In this document: positions 1 through 6,665 of the stretch, piece after piece | Layout: each line of letters starts with the position of its first letter | Position numbering within the stretch: position 1 is the first letter of the stretch | NCBI RefSeq assembly: GCF_001530125.1 | Contig: NZ_LDUG01000053.1 | Span: 16,278-58,389 of the forward strand | Origin: Thiobacillus denitrificans | GTDB taxonomy: Bacteria; Pseudomonadota; Gammaproteobacteria; Burkholderiales; Thiobacillaceae | Length of the DNA: 42,112 bases | Reading direction: 5' to 3' | Program-made: the position numbers and the translations under genes | The notes under the pieces: generated by a model | What the model was told of the DNA's origin: nothing | Seen by the model: only the letters and a program-made list of their open reading frames with translations | The model's database searches: none

Positions 1-335
1 CGGCGGCCTATATGGCGCGATATATTGCCAAGAATCTGGTGGCGGCGGGCTATGCCAGGCGTTGCTTGGTTCAGCTGGCGTATGCCATCGGCGTGGCCGA
101 GCCGGTTTCCCTGCTGATCGAAACCTACGGCACCGGAACCGTGCCGGATGAAAAGCTGGAAGCGATGGTGCGCGGCACCTTCAAGCTGACCCCGCGCGGC
201 ATCATCGACAGCCTCGACTTACGCCGACCCATCTATCGGCAGACTGCCGCGTACGGACATTTTGGGCGGGCCGAGCCGGACTTCAACTGGGAACGCGTTG
301 ATCAGGCGCAAAAGCTGGCGCTGTTTAGCGCCTGA
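1..335 (+). CDS. metK: S-adenosylmethionine synthetase, C-terminal part (5' truncated by window edge)
   Basis: MetK makes S-adenosylmethionine from ATP and methionine in the cytoplasm. Only the last 111 codons are in the window, and the frame is open back to base 3. The segment reads [11 protein letters not shown], then [22 protein letters not shown], then the C-terminal [18 protein letters not shown] stretch, which is the typical end of the MetK core fold and tetramer interface. The ATG at base 12 is an internal methionine, not a start. The gene converges on the bactofilin gene, with 78 bases between the two stop codons. I saw no clear T-tract terminator in that gap. Confidence 0.95.
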   Translation, partial: AAYMARYIAKNLVAAGYARRCLVQLAYAIGVAEPVSLLIETYGTGTVPDEKLEAMVRGTFKLTPRGIIDSLDLRRPIYRQTAAYGHFGRAEPDFNWERVDQAQKLALFSA

Positions 336-413
336 TCCTGAAGTGAGCCGATTCGGCATGGCCGCGTCGGAGGAGAATGTCTCTCATCGCAGACAGTCCC
401 CTTCAGGCCGCGA

Positions 414-1031
414 TCAGCCCTGACGTTTCCCCGCCTGGTTTCGGGCCAGGGTGGAGCCGAACTGGATCTGTTCCAGCCCTGCTGCCTTTTCTTGAACCGG
501 TTCCGCCGCCGGGGTTTGCGCAGGCGTTTCCGGTACTTTGGTCAGGCGTGCGGTGGCTGAAAGCGTCGCCACGTCACCGGCGATGCTGCCGCCTTCCTCG
601 ACCATCAGCGCCCCGTAGCGGATTACACCGGAGACCTTGCCCGTGGCGTAAATCACCAGCCGTTTGCGGGCGGTCAGCTCGCCTTCAAAGGTGCCGCGCA
701 CTTCCGCCACGTCGATCTCGGCCTTGCCCGAAAACACGCCACCTTCGGCAATGCGAATATCGCGGCTGTTCATCGACGCTTCCACGCGGCCTTCCACCAC
801 CAGAATCTCGCAATCGGTGATTTCAGAGCCCTTCAGCTTGATGTTCGGCCCGACGATGAGCTTGTTGCCATCTTCGCTCGGCGCGTTCTTTGTGGCTTCC
901 GGGTAGGCTTCTGCCTTGGCGGCCTCGACCGGCTTGACGGGCTCGGCTCGCTTGGCGGGTTCGTGCGCCGAATGGCTCGCCCTGTTCGAATCGGTTTTTA
1001 CGTTGCCGGGGTGCATAAAGTTTTTGAGCAT
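414..1031 (-). CDS. Bactofilin family (polymer-forming cytoskeletal) protein
   Basis: Bactofilins (DUF583) assemble without nucleotide into filaments on the inner membrane and scaffold cell-shape or polarity functions. From the start at 1031 the protein has 205 residues. A polar, Ala/Lys/Glu-rich N-terminal tail of about 60 residues leads into a beta-helical core (NKLIVGPNIKLKGSEITDC, EGRVEASMNSRDIRIAEGG, GTFEGELTARKRLVIYATG, VEEGGSIAGDV). A Pro/Ala-rich tail follows. I chose the start at 1031 because AAAGAG lies just upstream of it and the homologous part begins after it. The frame is open to 1157, but the extra N-terminal residues do not look like family sequence. It lies downstream of the MFS gene on the same strand, about 300 bases away, so probably in its own transcript. 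Confidence 0.88.
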   Translation of the reverse strand: MLKNFMHPGNVKTDSNRASHSAHEPAKRAEPVKPVEAAKAEAYPEATKNAPSEDGNKLIVGPNIKLKGSEITDCEILVVEGRVEASMNSRDIRIAEGGVFSGKAEIDVAEVRGTFEGELTARKRLVIYATGKVSGVIRYGALMVEEGGSIAGDVATLSATARLTKVPETPAQTPAAEPVQEKAAGLEQIQFGSTLARNQAGKRQG

Positions 1032-1207
1032 GGGAAGGGACTCTTTCGGTGAGCTGGGTTGCGGAAACGCCATAGCGCGGTTGCGGCCATGGAAATGGCC
1101 GCAACACGACCCACTCAGCAATATCCGGGCCAACAGAATAAATCTGTTAATAAACAACCAGATAATGAAATTGTTTGGGTCGTTCAGGGCAGCGGACCGC
1201 GCCGAAT

Positions 1208-1308
1208 GTCGCCTGATGGCGACGTTGAAATAAGCGGGTTTTGAGAATGACTCAATAAAACAGAAAGTTAGGACGGGTTGCGCGTGTCGTCAGATGGCGA
1301 CACGCGCA
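1208..1308. other. Two related hairpins between the bactofilin and MFS genes
   Basis: Bases 1032-1331 carry no gene. They hold an AT-rich stretch (about 1135-1180) that could be the bactofilin promoter region, and two inverted repeats. The first is GTCGCC-TGAT-GGCGAC at 1208-1223. The second has 11-bp perfect arms at 1279-1289 and 1298-1308 around the loop TCAGATGG. Both share the string GATGGCGAC. The larger one lies just past the MFS stop codon. On the minus strand it is followed, after about 15 bases, by a T-rich run, so it may act as a weak terminator for that gene. Confidence 0.5.
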
Positions 1309-1331
1309 GATGTACAAATGCCGGCCTGCGC

Positions 1332-2744
1332 TTATTCCACCTCGAGCACCTTTCCCCGGCTGACACTTTCACCATCCCGGGGGCGGAGCGACCAGAACGA
1401 CAGTGACGACAGCACGGTCAGGCCGCCCAGCGTCAGAAAGGCGTAGTGCAGCGCGGTCGTCACCGCCGTGCGGTCGGTCTGCGGCAGGTCGCCCAGATAC
1501 CAGCCGGCGATCAGCGATCCACACGCCAGCCCGAAGCTCATCGACATCTGCTGCAGCGAACTGGCGATGGTGCTGGCCATGCTCGAGTCGGGCGTGTCGA
1601 TGTCGGCAAAGGCCATCGAATTCATGCTGGTGTATTGCAGCGAATTGAAGAAACCGAACGCCAGGCCCAACAGCACGATCAGCAGGATCGGCGTGGCCGG
1701 GGTCATCAGCGAGAAGAGGCTGACGACGGCGCCGATCATGACGGTGTTCACGATCAGGATTCGCCGGTAGCCAAAGCGCGCCAGCACCCGCGAGGAGACG
1801 AGCTTCATCCCCATCGCCGCCGCAGCGATGGGCATCATCAGCAGGCCCGACTGCCAGGCCGGCATGCCGAGGCCGAGCTGGTAGAGGAGCGGCAGCAGAA
1901 ACGGAAGTCCCCCCACCCCCAGGCGCGTGATGAAACCGCCCATCACCGAGACGCGAAACGTGCGCACCCGAAACAGCGAAAGACGCAGCAGCGGATGCGA
2001 CGTGCGGCGGGCATGCCAGACATACGCGGCCAGCAGGCCGAGGCTGAGCGCCAGCAGAAGCGCACCCGAGGTCGCGTCGAGTTGATGCTCGCCAAAGATT
2101 TCCAGCAACCAGGACAGTAGCGCCGCGCCGCTGCCGAACAGCACCAGGCCGACGACGTCCAGCGGCCGCTTCGCATCGCCGCGATAGTCCGGCATGTGGC
2201 GCTGCGCCAGCCACAGCGCCACCAGTCCCACCGGCACATTGATGAAAAAGATATAGCGCCACGTCAGCCAGTGCACGATCAGCCCGCCGACCGTGGGCCC
2301 GAGCAGGGGCCCGATCAGCGCCGGGATGATGACGAAGTTCATCGCCCGCAACAGTTCCGATTTGGGAAAGGTGCGGATGATCGCCAATCGCCCCACCGGC
2401 ATCATCATCGCCGCGCCCACGCCCTGCAGAATGCGCCCCGCCACCAGCATCGGCGCGTTCTGCGCCAGGCCGCACAGGATCGAGGCAAAGGTGAAGATCG
2501 CGACCGCGATTGAGAACACGCGGCGCGTGCCGAAGCGGTCCGCCATCCAGCCGCTCACCGGAATGCACACCGCCAGGCTCAGGATGTAGCTCGTCACCAC
2601 CGCCTTCAGGCTCAACGGCGCCACCTGCAGGCTCTCCGCCATCGCCGGCACCGCCGTATTGACGATGGTGGTATCCAGCTGCTCCATGAACAGCGCCACG
2701 GCCACGACCCAGGGCAGGTAGGTTTTAACCGTGGAAGGGTTCAT
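1332..2744 (-). CDS. MFS multidrug exporter, DHA2 (EmrB/QacA-like) 14-TM family
   Basis: The 470-residue protein is an inner-membrane proton-coupled drug exporter by family. The DHA2 signature LDTTIVNTAVPAMA is at residues 23-36 in the first helix. The MFS motif A (GWMADRFGTRRVF) sits near residues 65-77. Motif C-like sequence (PALIGPLLGPTVGGLI) follows in helix 5. Length and the number of hydrophobic segments fit 14 helices. No membrane-fusion partner (EmrA) or TolC gene is adjacent, so it may work alone. I see no strong Shine-Dalgarno sequence before the ATG at 2744. The substrate cannot be told from the sequence. Confidence 0.9.
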   Translation of the reverse strand: MNPSTVKTYLPWVVAVALFMEQLDTTIVNTAVPAMAESLQVAPLSLKAVVTSYILSLAVCIPVSGWMADRFGTRRVFSIAVAIFTFASILCGLAQNAPMLVAGRILQGVGAAMMMPVGRLAIIRTFPKSELLRAMNFVIIPALIGPLLGPTVGGLIVHWLTWRYIFFINVPVGLVALWLAQRHMPDYRGDAKRPLDVVGLVLFGSGAALLSWLLEIFGEHQLDATSGALLLALSLGLLAAYVWHARRTSHPLLRLSLFRVRTFRVSVMGGFITRLGVGGLPFLLPLLYQLGLGMPAWQSGLLMMPIAAAAMGMKLVSSRVLARFGYRRILIVNTVMIGAVVSLFSLMTPATPILLIVLLGLAFGFFNSLQYTSMNSMAFADIDTPDSSMASTIASSLQQMSMSFGLACGSLIAGWYLGDLPQTDRTAVTTALHYAFLTLGGLTVLSSLSFWSLRPRDGESVSRGKVLEVE

Positions 2745-2820
2745 TTGTGGGAGTGAAATGGTCGGTTCTGAACAACTCGGTTTACGTGCAGGAAACCGTG
2801 ATTTGTCCCCGGTTCCTGGA

Positions 2821-3021
2821 TCACGACTTCACGGAGTTGCGGCGTCGGGAGATGGGGCTCAGATCGGGTTGGCTACCACCAAGTTGCGCCAGCCGGCGCG
2901 CGTTTTCGCGTTGAATGAGCGCGTTCAAGGCCTCGCGCAGCAAAGCGGAGCGCTCCTGCACGCCGGTCAGCGCCTGGGCGTGTTCCAGCAGAGCATCATC
3001 GAGATTGACCGTAGTACGCAT
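2821..3021 (-). CDS. VapB-like antitoxin (DUF2191 type), orphan
   Basis: The 66-residue protein begins MRTTVNLDDALLEHAQALTG, the ribbon-helix-helix start of VapB-type antitoxins. It ends in a basic PISRRR tail like the toxin-binding tail of that group. VapB proteins normally neutralise a PIN-domain RNase, VapC, encoded directly downstream. Here the 76 bases between its stop and the MFS start code no PIN domain in any frame, so the toxin has been lost or was never present. It is followed by the MFS gene on the same strand. It may still act as a DNA-binding repressor. Confidence 0.75.
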   Translation of the reverse strand: MRTTVNLDDALLEHAQALTGVQERSALLREALNALIQRENARRLAQLGGSQPDLSPISRRRNSVKS

Positions 3022-3054
3022 CGTGATGTTTTGTACCCAATGCCTGGGCGCTGA

Positions 3055-3351
3055 CTACGCTGCGCGGTGTTGCTCAACGTACTCGCGCAAGGCTTCGTCC
3101 ATGCGCGACTGCCAGCCTTCACCCGTGGATTTGAAATACGCCACAACCTCGGGGCTGTAGCGCACCGAAACCAGCAGCTTCTTGTTGTCCGACTTGGGCC
3201 GGCCACGCAGCGTGCGCAGAGGCACCATGCTTTTCAACTGCTTCGGCGTGAGTGGTTGCACATCCGGATCGCTGCGGGCAGCGGCGGTGATCGCCTTGTC
3301 TTCTTCCACTGTGGGCATTGCCATGGCAGGACGCTTAGAACCTTTGGACAT
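3055..3351 (-). CDS. brnA: BrnA-like antitoxin
   Basis: The 98-residue protein is the expected partner of BrnT. A charged N-terminal half (residues 1-55, with TPKQLKSMVPLRTLRGRPK) binds the toxin in this family. It is followed by a ribbon-helix-helix region (KKLLVSVRYSPEVVAYFKS, then GWQSRMDEALREYV) that dimerises and binds the operon promoter. The start at 3351 lies inside the end of brnT, giving a 17-base overlap, the usual toxin-first order for brnTA. The gene is intact, so it can still repress and neutralise even if the toxin gene is damaged. Confidence 0.88.
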   Translation of the reverse strand: MSKGSKRPAMAMPTVEEDKAITAAARSDPDVQPLTPKQLKSMVPLRTLRGRPKSDNKKLLVSVRYSPEVVAYFKSTGEGWQSRMDEALREYVEQHRAA

Positions 3352-3694
3352 AATGTTTCACCTCACGACGATTGGCGTGGCGCAGGCTGATGATGCGTCT
3401 TGCCCTGCTGCGATCAACAAAGGCCACGTAGTAAAGGATGCCGGTTTTCGGAGCAAGCGCGATCATGCGCGCTTCGCCGTATTCGATCCGTTCATCCACC
3501 CACACCCGCGCGGCTTCCCAATCGAGCTCGACCGCCAGTGCCAGCGAAACGCCATGCTTGCCCTGGTTCGATAAATCCTCGGCCGGGTCGAAGCTTTCAT
3601 CCCACTGAGGTGATTGGCAGCGTCGAAGGAAGCAAATGGGGCCATGGCTTACCCGCGTAAAGCGGTCGCAGTCCGTTTGGGGTTTTGACGGCAA
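3335..3694 (-). CDS. brnT: BrnT-like toxin, start region probably frameshifted
   Basis: From about base 3597 downstream the frame encodes a typical BrnT ribonuclease: FDPAEDLSNQGKHGVSLALA, then DWEAARVWVDERIEYGEARMIALAP and RARRIISLRHANRREVKHY. The catalytic His/Glu/Arg positions of the family appear kept. The only in-frame ATG before the domain is at 3694. That would add about 30 unrelated residues and overlap the upstream relE gene by 46 bases. An ATG at 3600-3598 reads MKAST; one extra T would turn it into MKAFDPAED, a normal BrnT start. I infer a one-base deletion near 3591 (or a sequencing error). The toxin may therefore be silent. Confidence 0.75.
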   Translation of the reverse strand: MPSKPQTDCDRFTRVSHGPICFLRRCQSPQWDESFDPAEDLSNQGKHGVSLALAVELDWEAARVWVDERIEYGEARMIALAPKTGILYYVAFVDRSRARRIISLRHANRREVKHYVQRF

Positions 3695-3942
3695 TCCAGC
3701 ACCCGCCAGATTTCGATGTCGTCGCCGTTGAACTTGTAGTAAATGGCATACGGAAACCGCTTGGACAGGGCACGAAAATAGCCAAAAAATTGCGCGTGAA
3801 CACCTGCATGCAACAACAAGGCTTCGATGTCGGAGAACAGCGTATCCAGGAAATAAACGCCCAGGTTGGGTTGTTGGCGCTCGTAAAAATCTCTGCCCGC
3901 TTCAAGATCACCGACGGCCAGGCTGAGAATGCGTATTTTCAT
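3649..3942 (-). CDS. RelE/ParE-type toxin
   Basis: This 97-residue protein begins MKIRILSLAVGDLEAGRDFY and continues with LGVYFLDTLFSDIEAL, RALSKRFPYAIYYKFNGDDIEIWRVLDCRQNP. That is the compact alpha/beta fold of RelE/ParE toxins, ending in the usual I-x-R-V-L-x-C-R-x-x-P strand. RelE members cleave mRNA in the ribosome and ParE members poison gyrase; sequence alone does not decide which. Its ATG overlaps the stop of the upstream antitoxin gene by 4 bases, so the two are translationally coupled. It is followed by brnT, whose apparent ATG lies inside this gene. Confidence 0.88.
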   Translation of the reverse strand: MKIRILSLAVGDLEAGRDFYERQQPNLGVYFLDTLFSDIEALLLHAGVHAQFFGYFRALSKRFPYAIYYKFNGDDIEIWRVLDCRQNPKRTATALRG

Positions 3943-4151
3943 GCCCCGCCTTGGCGCAAACGTGCTTTGGCCTGTTCCCAGTCCAAAAACCCGGTTTCTC
4001 CGTTCGCAACCGCCCTTTCGGCCTCACGCAAGGCATCCGCATGCCACGCGGGCGATTCGATATCCCCGGGATCGCGGGAAAGCTCGTCCCAGAGCTGTTC
4101 GATGATGCGAAGCTTTTCGATACGCGAGAGATTTTCCGTAGCTATCAACAT
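3939..4151 (-). CDS. Addiction-module antitoxin (TIGR02574-like)
   Basis: The 70-residue protein matches the small addiction-module component family: MLIATENLSRIEKLRIIEQLWDEL, a spacer with SRDPGDIESPAWHADAL, then AERAVANGETGFLDWEQAKARL. The C-terminal W-E-x-A-K-x-R-L part is the usual toxin-binding helix. It is the first gene of a two-gene operon with the RelE/ParE toxin (ATGA overlap). This antitoxin family usually lacks an obvious DNA-binding domain. Confidence 0.88.
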   Translation of the reverse strand: MLIATENLSRIEKLRIIEQLWDELSRDPGDIESPAWHADALREAERAVANGETGFLDWEQAKARLRQGGA

Positions 4152-4356
4152 GGTCGCTTCCTTTGAGGTGGCGCATACGATTCCGCATGGGCTTCATCCC
4201 ATCATGGGTCGGAGTCCCTTTGTGCGCAAGCTGCTTAGGGATTTTATGCCGTATAACGAGCTGGCTCAAGAATGCGTTTTGCCGGGTCGAGCGGCCAGAC
4301 GGCGTCCCGCGAGTAGTGCGCAGAATCGTGTCCCCGTTCATGTTAATTAGTAGCCG
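4152..4356. other. Gene-free upstream region of the toxin-antitoxin cluster
   Basis: About 200 bases without a convincing gene. It presumably carries the promoter of the addiction-module operon, which reads leftward. The only regular feature I see is the perfect 11-base palindrome CCCATCATGGG at 4198-4208, about 50 bases upstream of the antitoxin start. It could be an operator, but nothing more supports that. Confidence 0.3.
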
Positions 4357-4884
4357 CTAATCGAGGTAAAACCATTCATTCCTAGAGAAAGAGTAAACCG
4401 GGCGGCCGAACGGTGGCATATCCATGTATTCCAAATATGTGCCGTTATCAGAGGCGATATACCCGAACTGATTGAACATCAAAGTGTATTTTGCAAGAGG
4501 AACTTGTTCGATATATCTGGGCACGAGTTCTTCAAGTGATTGGGGATAACGCTGATTCTCGGAGTGAAACGATTTCACAGCAGAAACCAGAACTTCGGCG
4601 CGGCTTTGGGCGAGCCGGTTGTTCAAGGTATTGAGGAGAAAAACGAGGGCGACAGCCGACAGGTAAACACCGAGGTTTCTCAGACGCTGCGAACGAACGG
4701 GTACAAATTTGCGAAGGAGCGTGCGTGGCAGCCCGATAAACAAAAGGCCGAGGCCAACCAGGATAGCTATGACACCTTGGTTCAACCAGAGCGCATCGAT
4801 TATGATTAAAAGTATCGCGAGAACAACTGCGCGAGTGAGGGAAGGCACTTTCACTTCTGGCGATGGCGGGGTCTGCATGGTCAT
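4357..4884 (-). CDS. Unknown inner-membrane protein with a pilin/GspG-like soluble tail
   Basis: I do not recognise this 175-residue protein. It has two or three hydrophobic helices (residues about 16-33, 35-52 and 72-86), then a soluble domain. The soluble part contains AVKSFHSENQRYPQSLEELVPRYIEQVP, a pattern shared with the region after the helix in pseudopilins of type II secretion and with small proteins annotated from it. It then reads YTLMFNQFGYIASDNG and ends in WFYLD. The topology (TM bundle first, pilin-like part after) is not that of a pilin. GAGAGC precedes the ATG at 4884. It is the last of three same-strand genes with lower GC than their surroundings. Confidence 0.6.
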   Translation of the reverse strand: MTMQTPPSPEVKVPSLTRAVVLAILLIIIDALWLNQGVIAILVGLGLLFIGLPRTLLRKFVPVRSQRLRNLGVYLSAVALVFLLNTLNNRLAQSRAEVLVSAVKSFHSENQRYPQSLEELVPRYIEQVPLAKYTLMFNQFGYIASDNGTYLEYMDMPPFGRPVYSFSRNEWFYLD

Positions 4885-4904
4885 TGCTCTCGTCGAATGC
4901 GGAA

Positions 4905-4920
4905 AGTCGTGGTCTGTCCC
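4905..4920 (+). repeat. Short repeat TCGTGGTCTGTCCC, copy 1
   Basis: The 14-mer TCGTGGTCTGTCCC (4907-4920) occurs again in inverted orientation at 5957-5970. The two copies bracket about 1.05 kb holding a small membrane-protein gene and an HTH regulator. Strings of this kind recur between genes in this part of the window. Confidence 0.6.
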
Positions 4921-4944
4921 ATGTTGTTTCGTTTATTGGCAACC

Positions 4945-5250
4945 CTATTTGTTTTCTATGTTCTCTGTCTCCGCAGAGGGAGCTAACCACGACAGTAAAT
5001 CCAACGCTTCAAGATAGAAAAGAAGACCAGTTCCGAATGTGCTTAGGAAAAAAAAGAGAAAGTACTTTGTAGGGATAGCAATATCTTCTGACAGATGGAT
5101 GGTGAAGACATCCATCACGAGCTTCAACATGCTCACGTCGCTATAATCACAGAATTGACAGTTCGAACCCGAAATCAAAAACGCTATTACAGAGGCAACC
5201 ACAGAAACAACCATCACAACGAGGCCAACGCGCTTATTAAAGCTCAACAT
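4945..5250 (-). CDS. Unknown small membrane protein, two TM helices
   Basis: A 101-residue protein of unknown function. A first helix (VGLVVMVVSVVASVIAFLI, residues about 8-26) precedes a loop with a CxxC-like pair (SNCQFCDYSDVS). A second hydrophobic stretch (YFLFFFLSTFGTGLLFYLEAL) follows, then a short acidic tail. The GGGAGA before the ATG at 5250 is a good ribosome binding site, which supports this being a real gene. The DNA is AT-richer than the flanking core genes, suggesting acquired DNA. The Cys pair in the loop could form a disulfide or bind metal; that is only a guess. Confidence 0.6.
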   Translation of the reverse strand: MLSFNKRVGLVVMVVSVVASVIAFLISGSNCQFCDYSDVSMLKLVMDVFTIHLSEDIAIPTKYFLFFFLSTFGTGLLFYLEALDLLSWLAPSAETENIENK

Positions 5251-5346
5251 AGTTTTCTCCCACCTTCAATGTGTGACATGTGCGGTACGTCGTGGCTAAC
5301 AGGGATACGTTTAAAAATGGATCGACCAGAATCGAACATGCCCCTT

Positions 5347-5670
5347 CTACTGTTTTGGCCCTGCTATGAGGAATTTCACCAGCCCAGCCTTCGCGTCCTC
5401 AGGGTAATCCACAAGCAGTCGGTGAAGTTCAAAATCAATAGCAGCTGTCATTATCAGGGCTACATTGTCCCGATCCAACCAGCCAACAGGAAAGTCGAGC
5501 GTCTTTTCTATTGAACGAGCCTTCCGATCACTGATCTCCATTTCGCCAGTGGCCATCTTGGATAGGTAATTTGTATTTGTAATCGCATCAAGTTTCTTCG
5601 CTGTATGTTTATGCCCACAATCGAGCCAGCGGATTAAATCGAGATTTCGGGAACGGATTGTTCTAGGCAT
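5347..5670 (-). CDS. Phage-repressor-like HTH protein
   Basis: A 107-residue protein. Residues 1-65 (SRNLDLIRWLDCGHKHTAKKLDAITNTNYLSKMATGEMEISDRKARSIEKTLDFPVGWLDRDN) follow the lambda-repressor-like HTH pattern of short prophage regulators: Asn-Leu start, helix-turn-helix, a G-x-M/R-x-I-S-D-x-x-A-R-x-I-E segment and the closing G-W-L-D. The second half (DFELHRLLVDYPEDAKAGLVKFLI) is likely a small dimerisation part. GAGGAAAA lies 7 bases before the ATG. It reads into the two membrane-protein genes downstream and may regulate them. No phage structural genes are near. Confidence 0.7.
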   Translation of the reverse strand: MPRTIRSRNLDLIRWLDCGHKHTAKKLDAITNTNYLSKMATGEMEISDRKARSIEKTLDFPVGWLDRDNVALIMTAAIDFELHRLLVDYPEDAKAGLVKFLIAGPKQ

Positions 5671-5824
5671 GTTTTTTCCTCATGTGATTGCGGAAGCTCG
5701 CATAGAACGCATTAGCCGTAAGCGTAATGCGCCGAACGTTTGAAGCCGAATAGTAGTCGTAAACGCCCAGCCAGCGTAAGGCAATAACCAACGGGCATGC
5801 GCCACATGTTTCTCAAAGCCAACC
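5671..5824. other. Gene-free stretch upstream of the HTH gene
   Basis: No gene is seen here. The interval holds the HTH gene's ribosome binding site and an imperfect inverted repeat around 5710-5740 (GCATTAGCCGTAAGCGTAATGC). The remaining frames look like non-coding shadow sequence. It ends at the stop codon of the tldD fragment. Confidence 0.3.
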
Positions 5825-5944
5825 TTACGCCGTCCCACCCACCGTCAACCCATCGATCCTCAGCGTCGGCTGCCCCACGCCGACCGGCACGCTCTGCCCT
5901 TCCTTGCCACACGTCCCCACGCCGGAATCCATTTCCATGTCGTT
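5825..5944 (-). pseudogene. tldD: 3'-terminal fragment of tldD
   Basis: The last 39 codons plus stop of a TldD-like metalloprotease gene are present on the minus strand: [17 protein letters not shown], then [22 protein letters not shown] and TAA. This is the conserved C-terminus of TldD (TldD/TldE protease and modulator of gyrase inhibitors). The homology stops abruptly at about 5944. Upstream sequence is unrelated and holds the second copy of the TCGTGGTCTGTCCC repeat. A full-length copy presumably sits elsewhere. Such a clean 3'-end scrap is a recombination or integration scar. Confidence 0.8.
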
Positions 5945-5956
5945 ATAATCAAAACG

Positions 5957-5970
5957 GGACAGACCACGAT
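5957..5970 (-). repeat. Short repeat TCGTGGTCTGTCCC, copy 2 (inverted)
   Basis: This is an inverted copy of the 14-mer at 4907-4920. It lies about a dozen bases beyond the break point of the tldD fragment. Confidence 0.6.
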
Positions 5971-6047
5971 TTATTCTCCCTGATCTGTTCATACATCCAG
6001 GCTGGATCCATATCTGCCCCACCGGGCCAGGTCACCACACCCAAATA

Positions 6048-6079
6048 GGAACAGCATTGGGGTCAGACCCAATGCTGTT
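6048..6079. repeat. 13-bp perfect hairpin built on GGGTCAGACCC
   Basis: Perfect 13-bp arms (GAACAGCATTGGG, 6048-6060, and its complement, 6067-6079) enclose the loop GTCAGA. The centre is the GGGGTCAGACCC phrase that recurs in this zone. The right arm overlaps the stop codon of the transposase remnant at 6078-6080. There is no following T-tract on either strand, so I do not call it a terminator. Confidence 0.7.
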
Positions 6080-6530
6080 CACTTAACAATCACCGGTGTC
6101 CAATCCTGACGGATATTCATAATTTCATCGCCCTTGCGCGGCGGATGTTGCTTGGTTCGTCGCTTGACCACGCGAGGATTTGATCGTCCTTTTGGACTGG
6201 TCAGCCTGCCGCTGGCTGCGGCTTTAATCAACGCCAACCACCACTTCTGGAAGTCCTCTGGGGGGAACGGCGCCGCTGTCTGGAAGTTTGCGGCGGATCA
6301 ATGACAGGCTGTGTTTGAAGCTGAGCGTATCCGGCGTTCGCTGGCGTGAGAGCGCTGCCTCCAGCATCAGTTTGCGCACCACATGGTGGGCTAACAACAA
6401 CCCCCAGAACTCCTGGCGCACCAACTCTGGCGTTTTGCTACGCAGCACAATGTCTGCGCCTTTGAGCGTGGTCTTGATTTCGGCAAATGCGGTCTCGATG
6501 CTCCATCGCTCGTCAAAATAGTCAAAATAG
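6078..6530 (-). pseudogene. IS4-family transposase remnant (C-terminal part, frameshifted)
   Basis: On the minus strand one frame encodes YFDERWSIETAFAEIKTTLKG, QEFWGLLLAHHVVRKLM and SFKHSLSLIRRKL, the Y-x-x-R-W-x-I-E-x-x-F (YREK-type) end of an IS4 transposase. Near 6285 the family sequence moves to another frame, reading QTAAPFPPEDFQKWWLALIKAA and ending KGDEIMNIRQDWTPVIVK at 6078. Removing one C near 6286 would join the two. The N-terminal two thirds, with the first catalytic Asp residues, are missing, and the 5' edge (about 6530) is replaced by short repeats. It is inactive debris. Confidence 0.8.
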
Positions 6531-6628
6531 GGAATAGTCAAAATAGGGTCAGACACGATATTCAAGTTTAACAATCGCAAGTTTAACAATCGTGTCCGAC
6601 CCCATTTTCCTTCGACCCCATTTTCCTT
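6512..6628. repeat. Cluster of short direct and inverted repeats
   Basis: Several repeats are packed into 117 bases. GTCAAAATA occurs three times (6512, 6521, 6537). CAAGTTTAACAATCG is repeated in tandem at 6563-6592. CGACCCCATTTTCCTT is repeated in tandem at 6597-6628. GGGTCAGACACGAT (6546-6559) pairs with ATCGTGTCCGACCC (about 6590-6603) with one mismatch. The 15-mer GGGTCAGACACGATA recurs at 8031-8045. No gene is apparent; the block forms the ragged 5' edge of the transposase remnant. Confidence 0.7.
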
Positions 6629-6665
6629 ACGACAGAGGCGTGGACCTCCAGCAATAAAGACGGGG

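Noticed and set aside
336-413. SAH or SAM riboswitch after metK
   Set aside because: The interval lies between two convergent genes and lacks the conserved core of either class; no downstream methionine-cycle gene reads from it.
2745-2820. VapC toxin after the VapB-like gene
   Set aside because: All frames of this 76-base gap were read; no PIN-domain start such as a D-T/S-x-V motif is present.
6048-6079. Intrinsic terminator at the 13-bp hairpin
   Set aside because: No T run follows on either strand, and the arms belong to the GGGTCAG phrase family.
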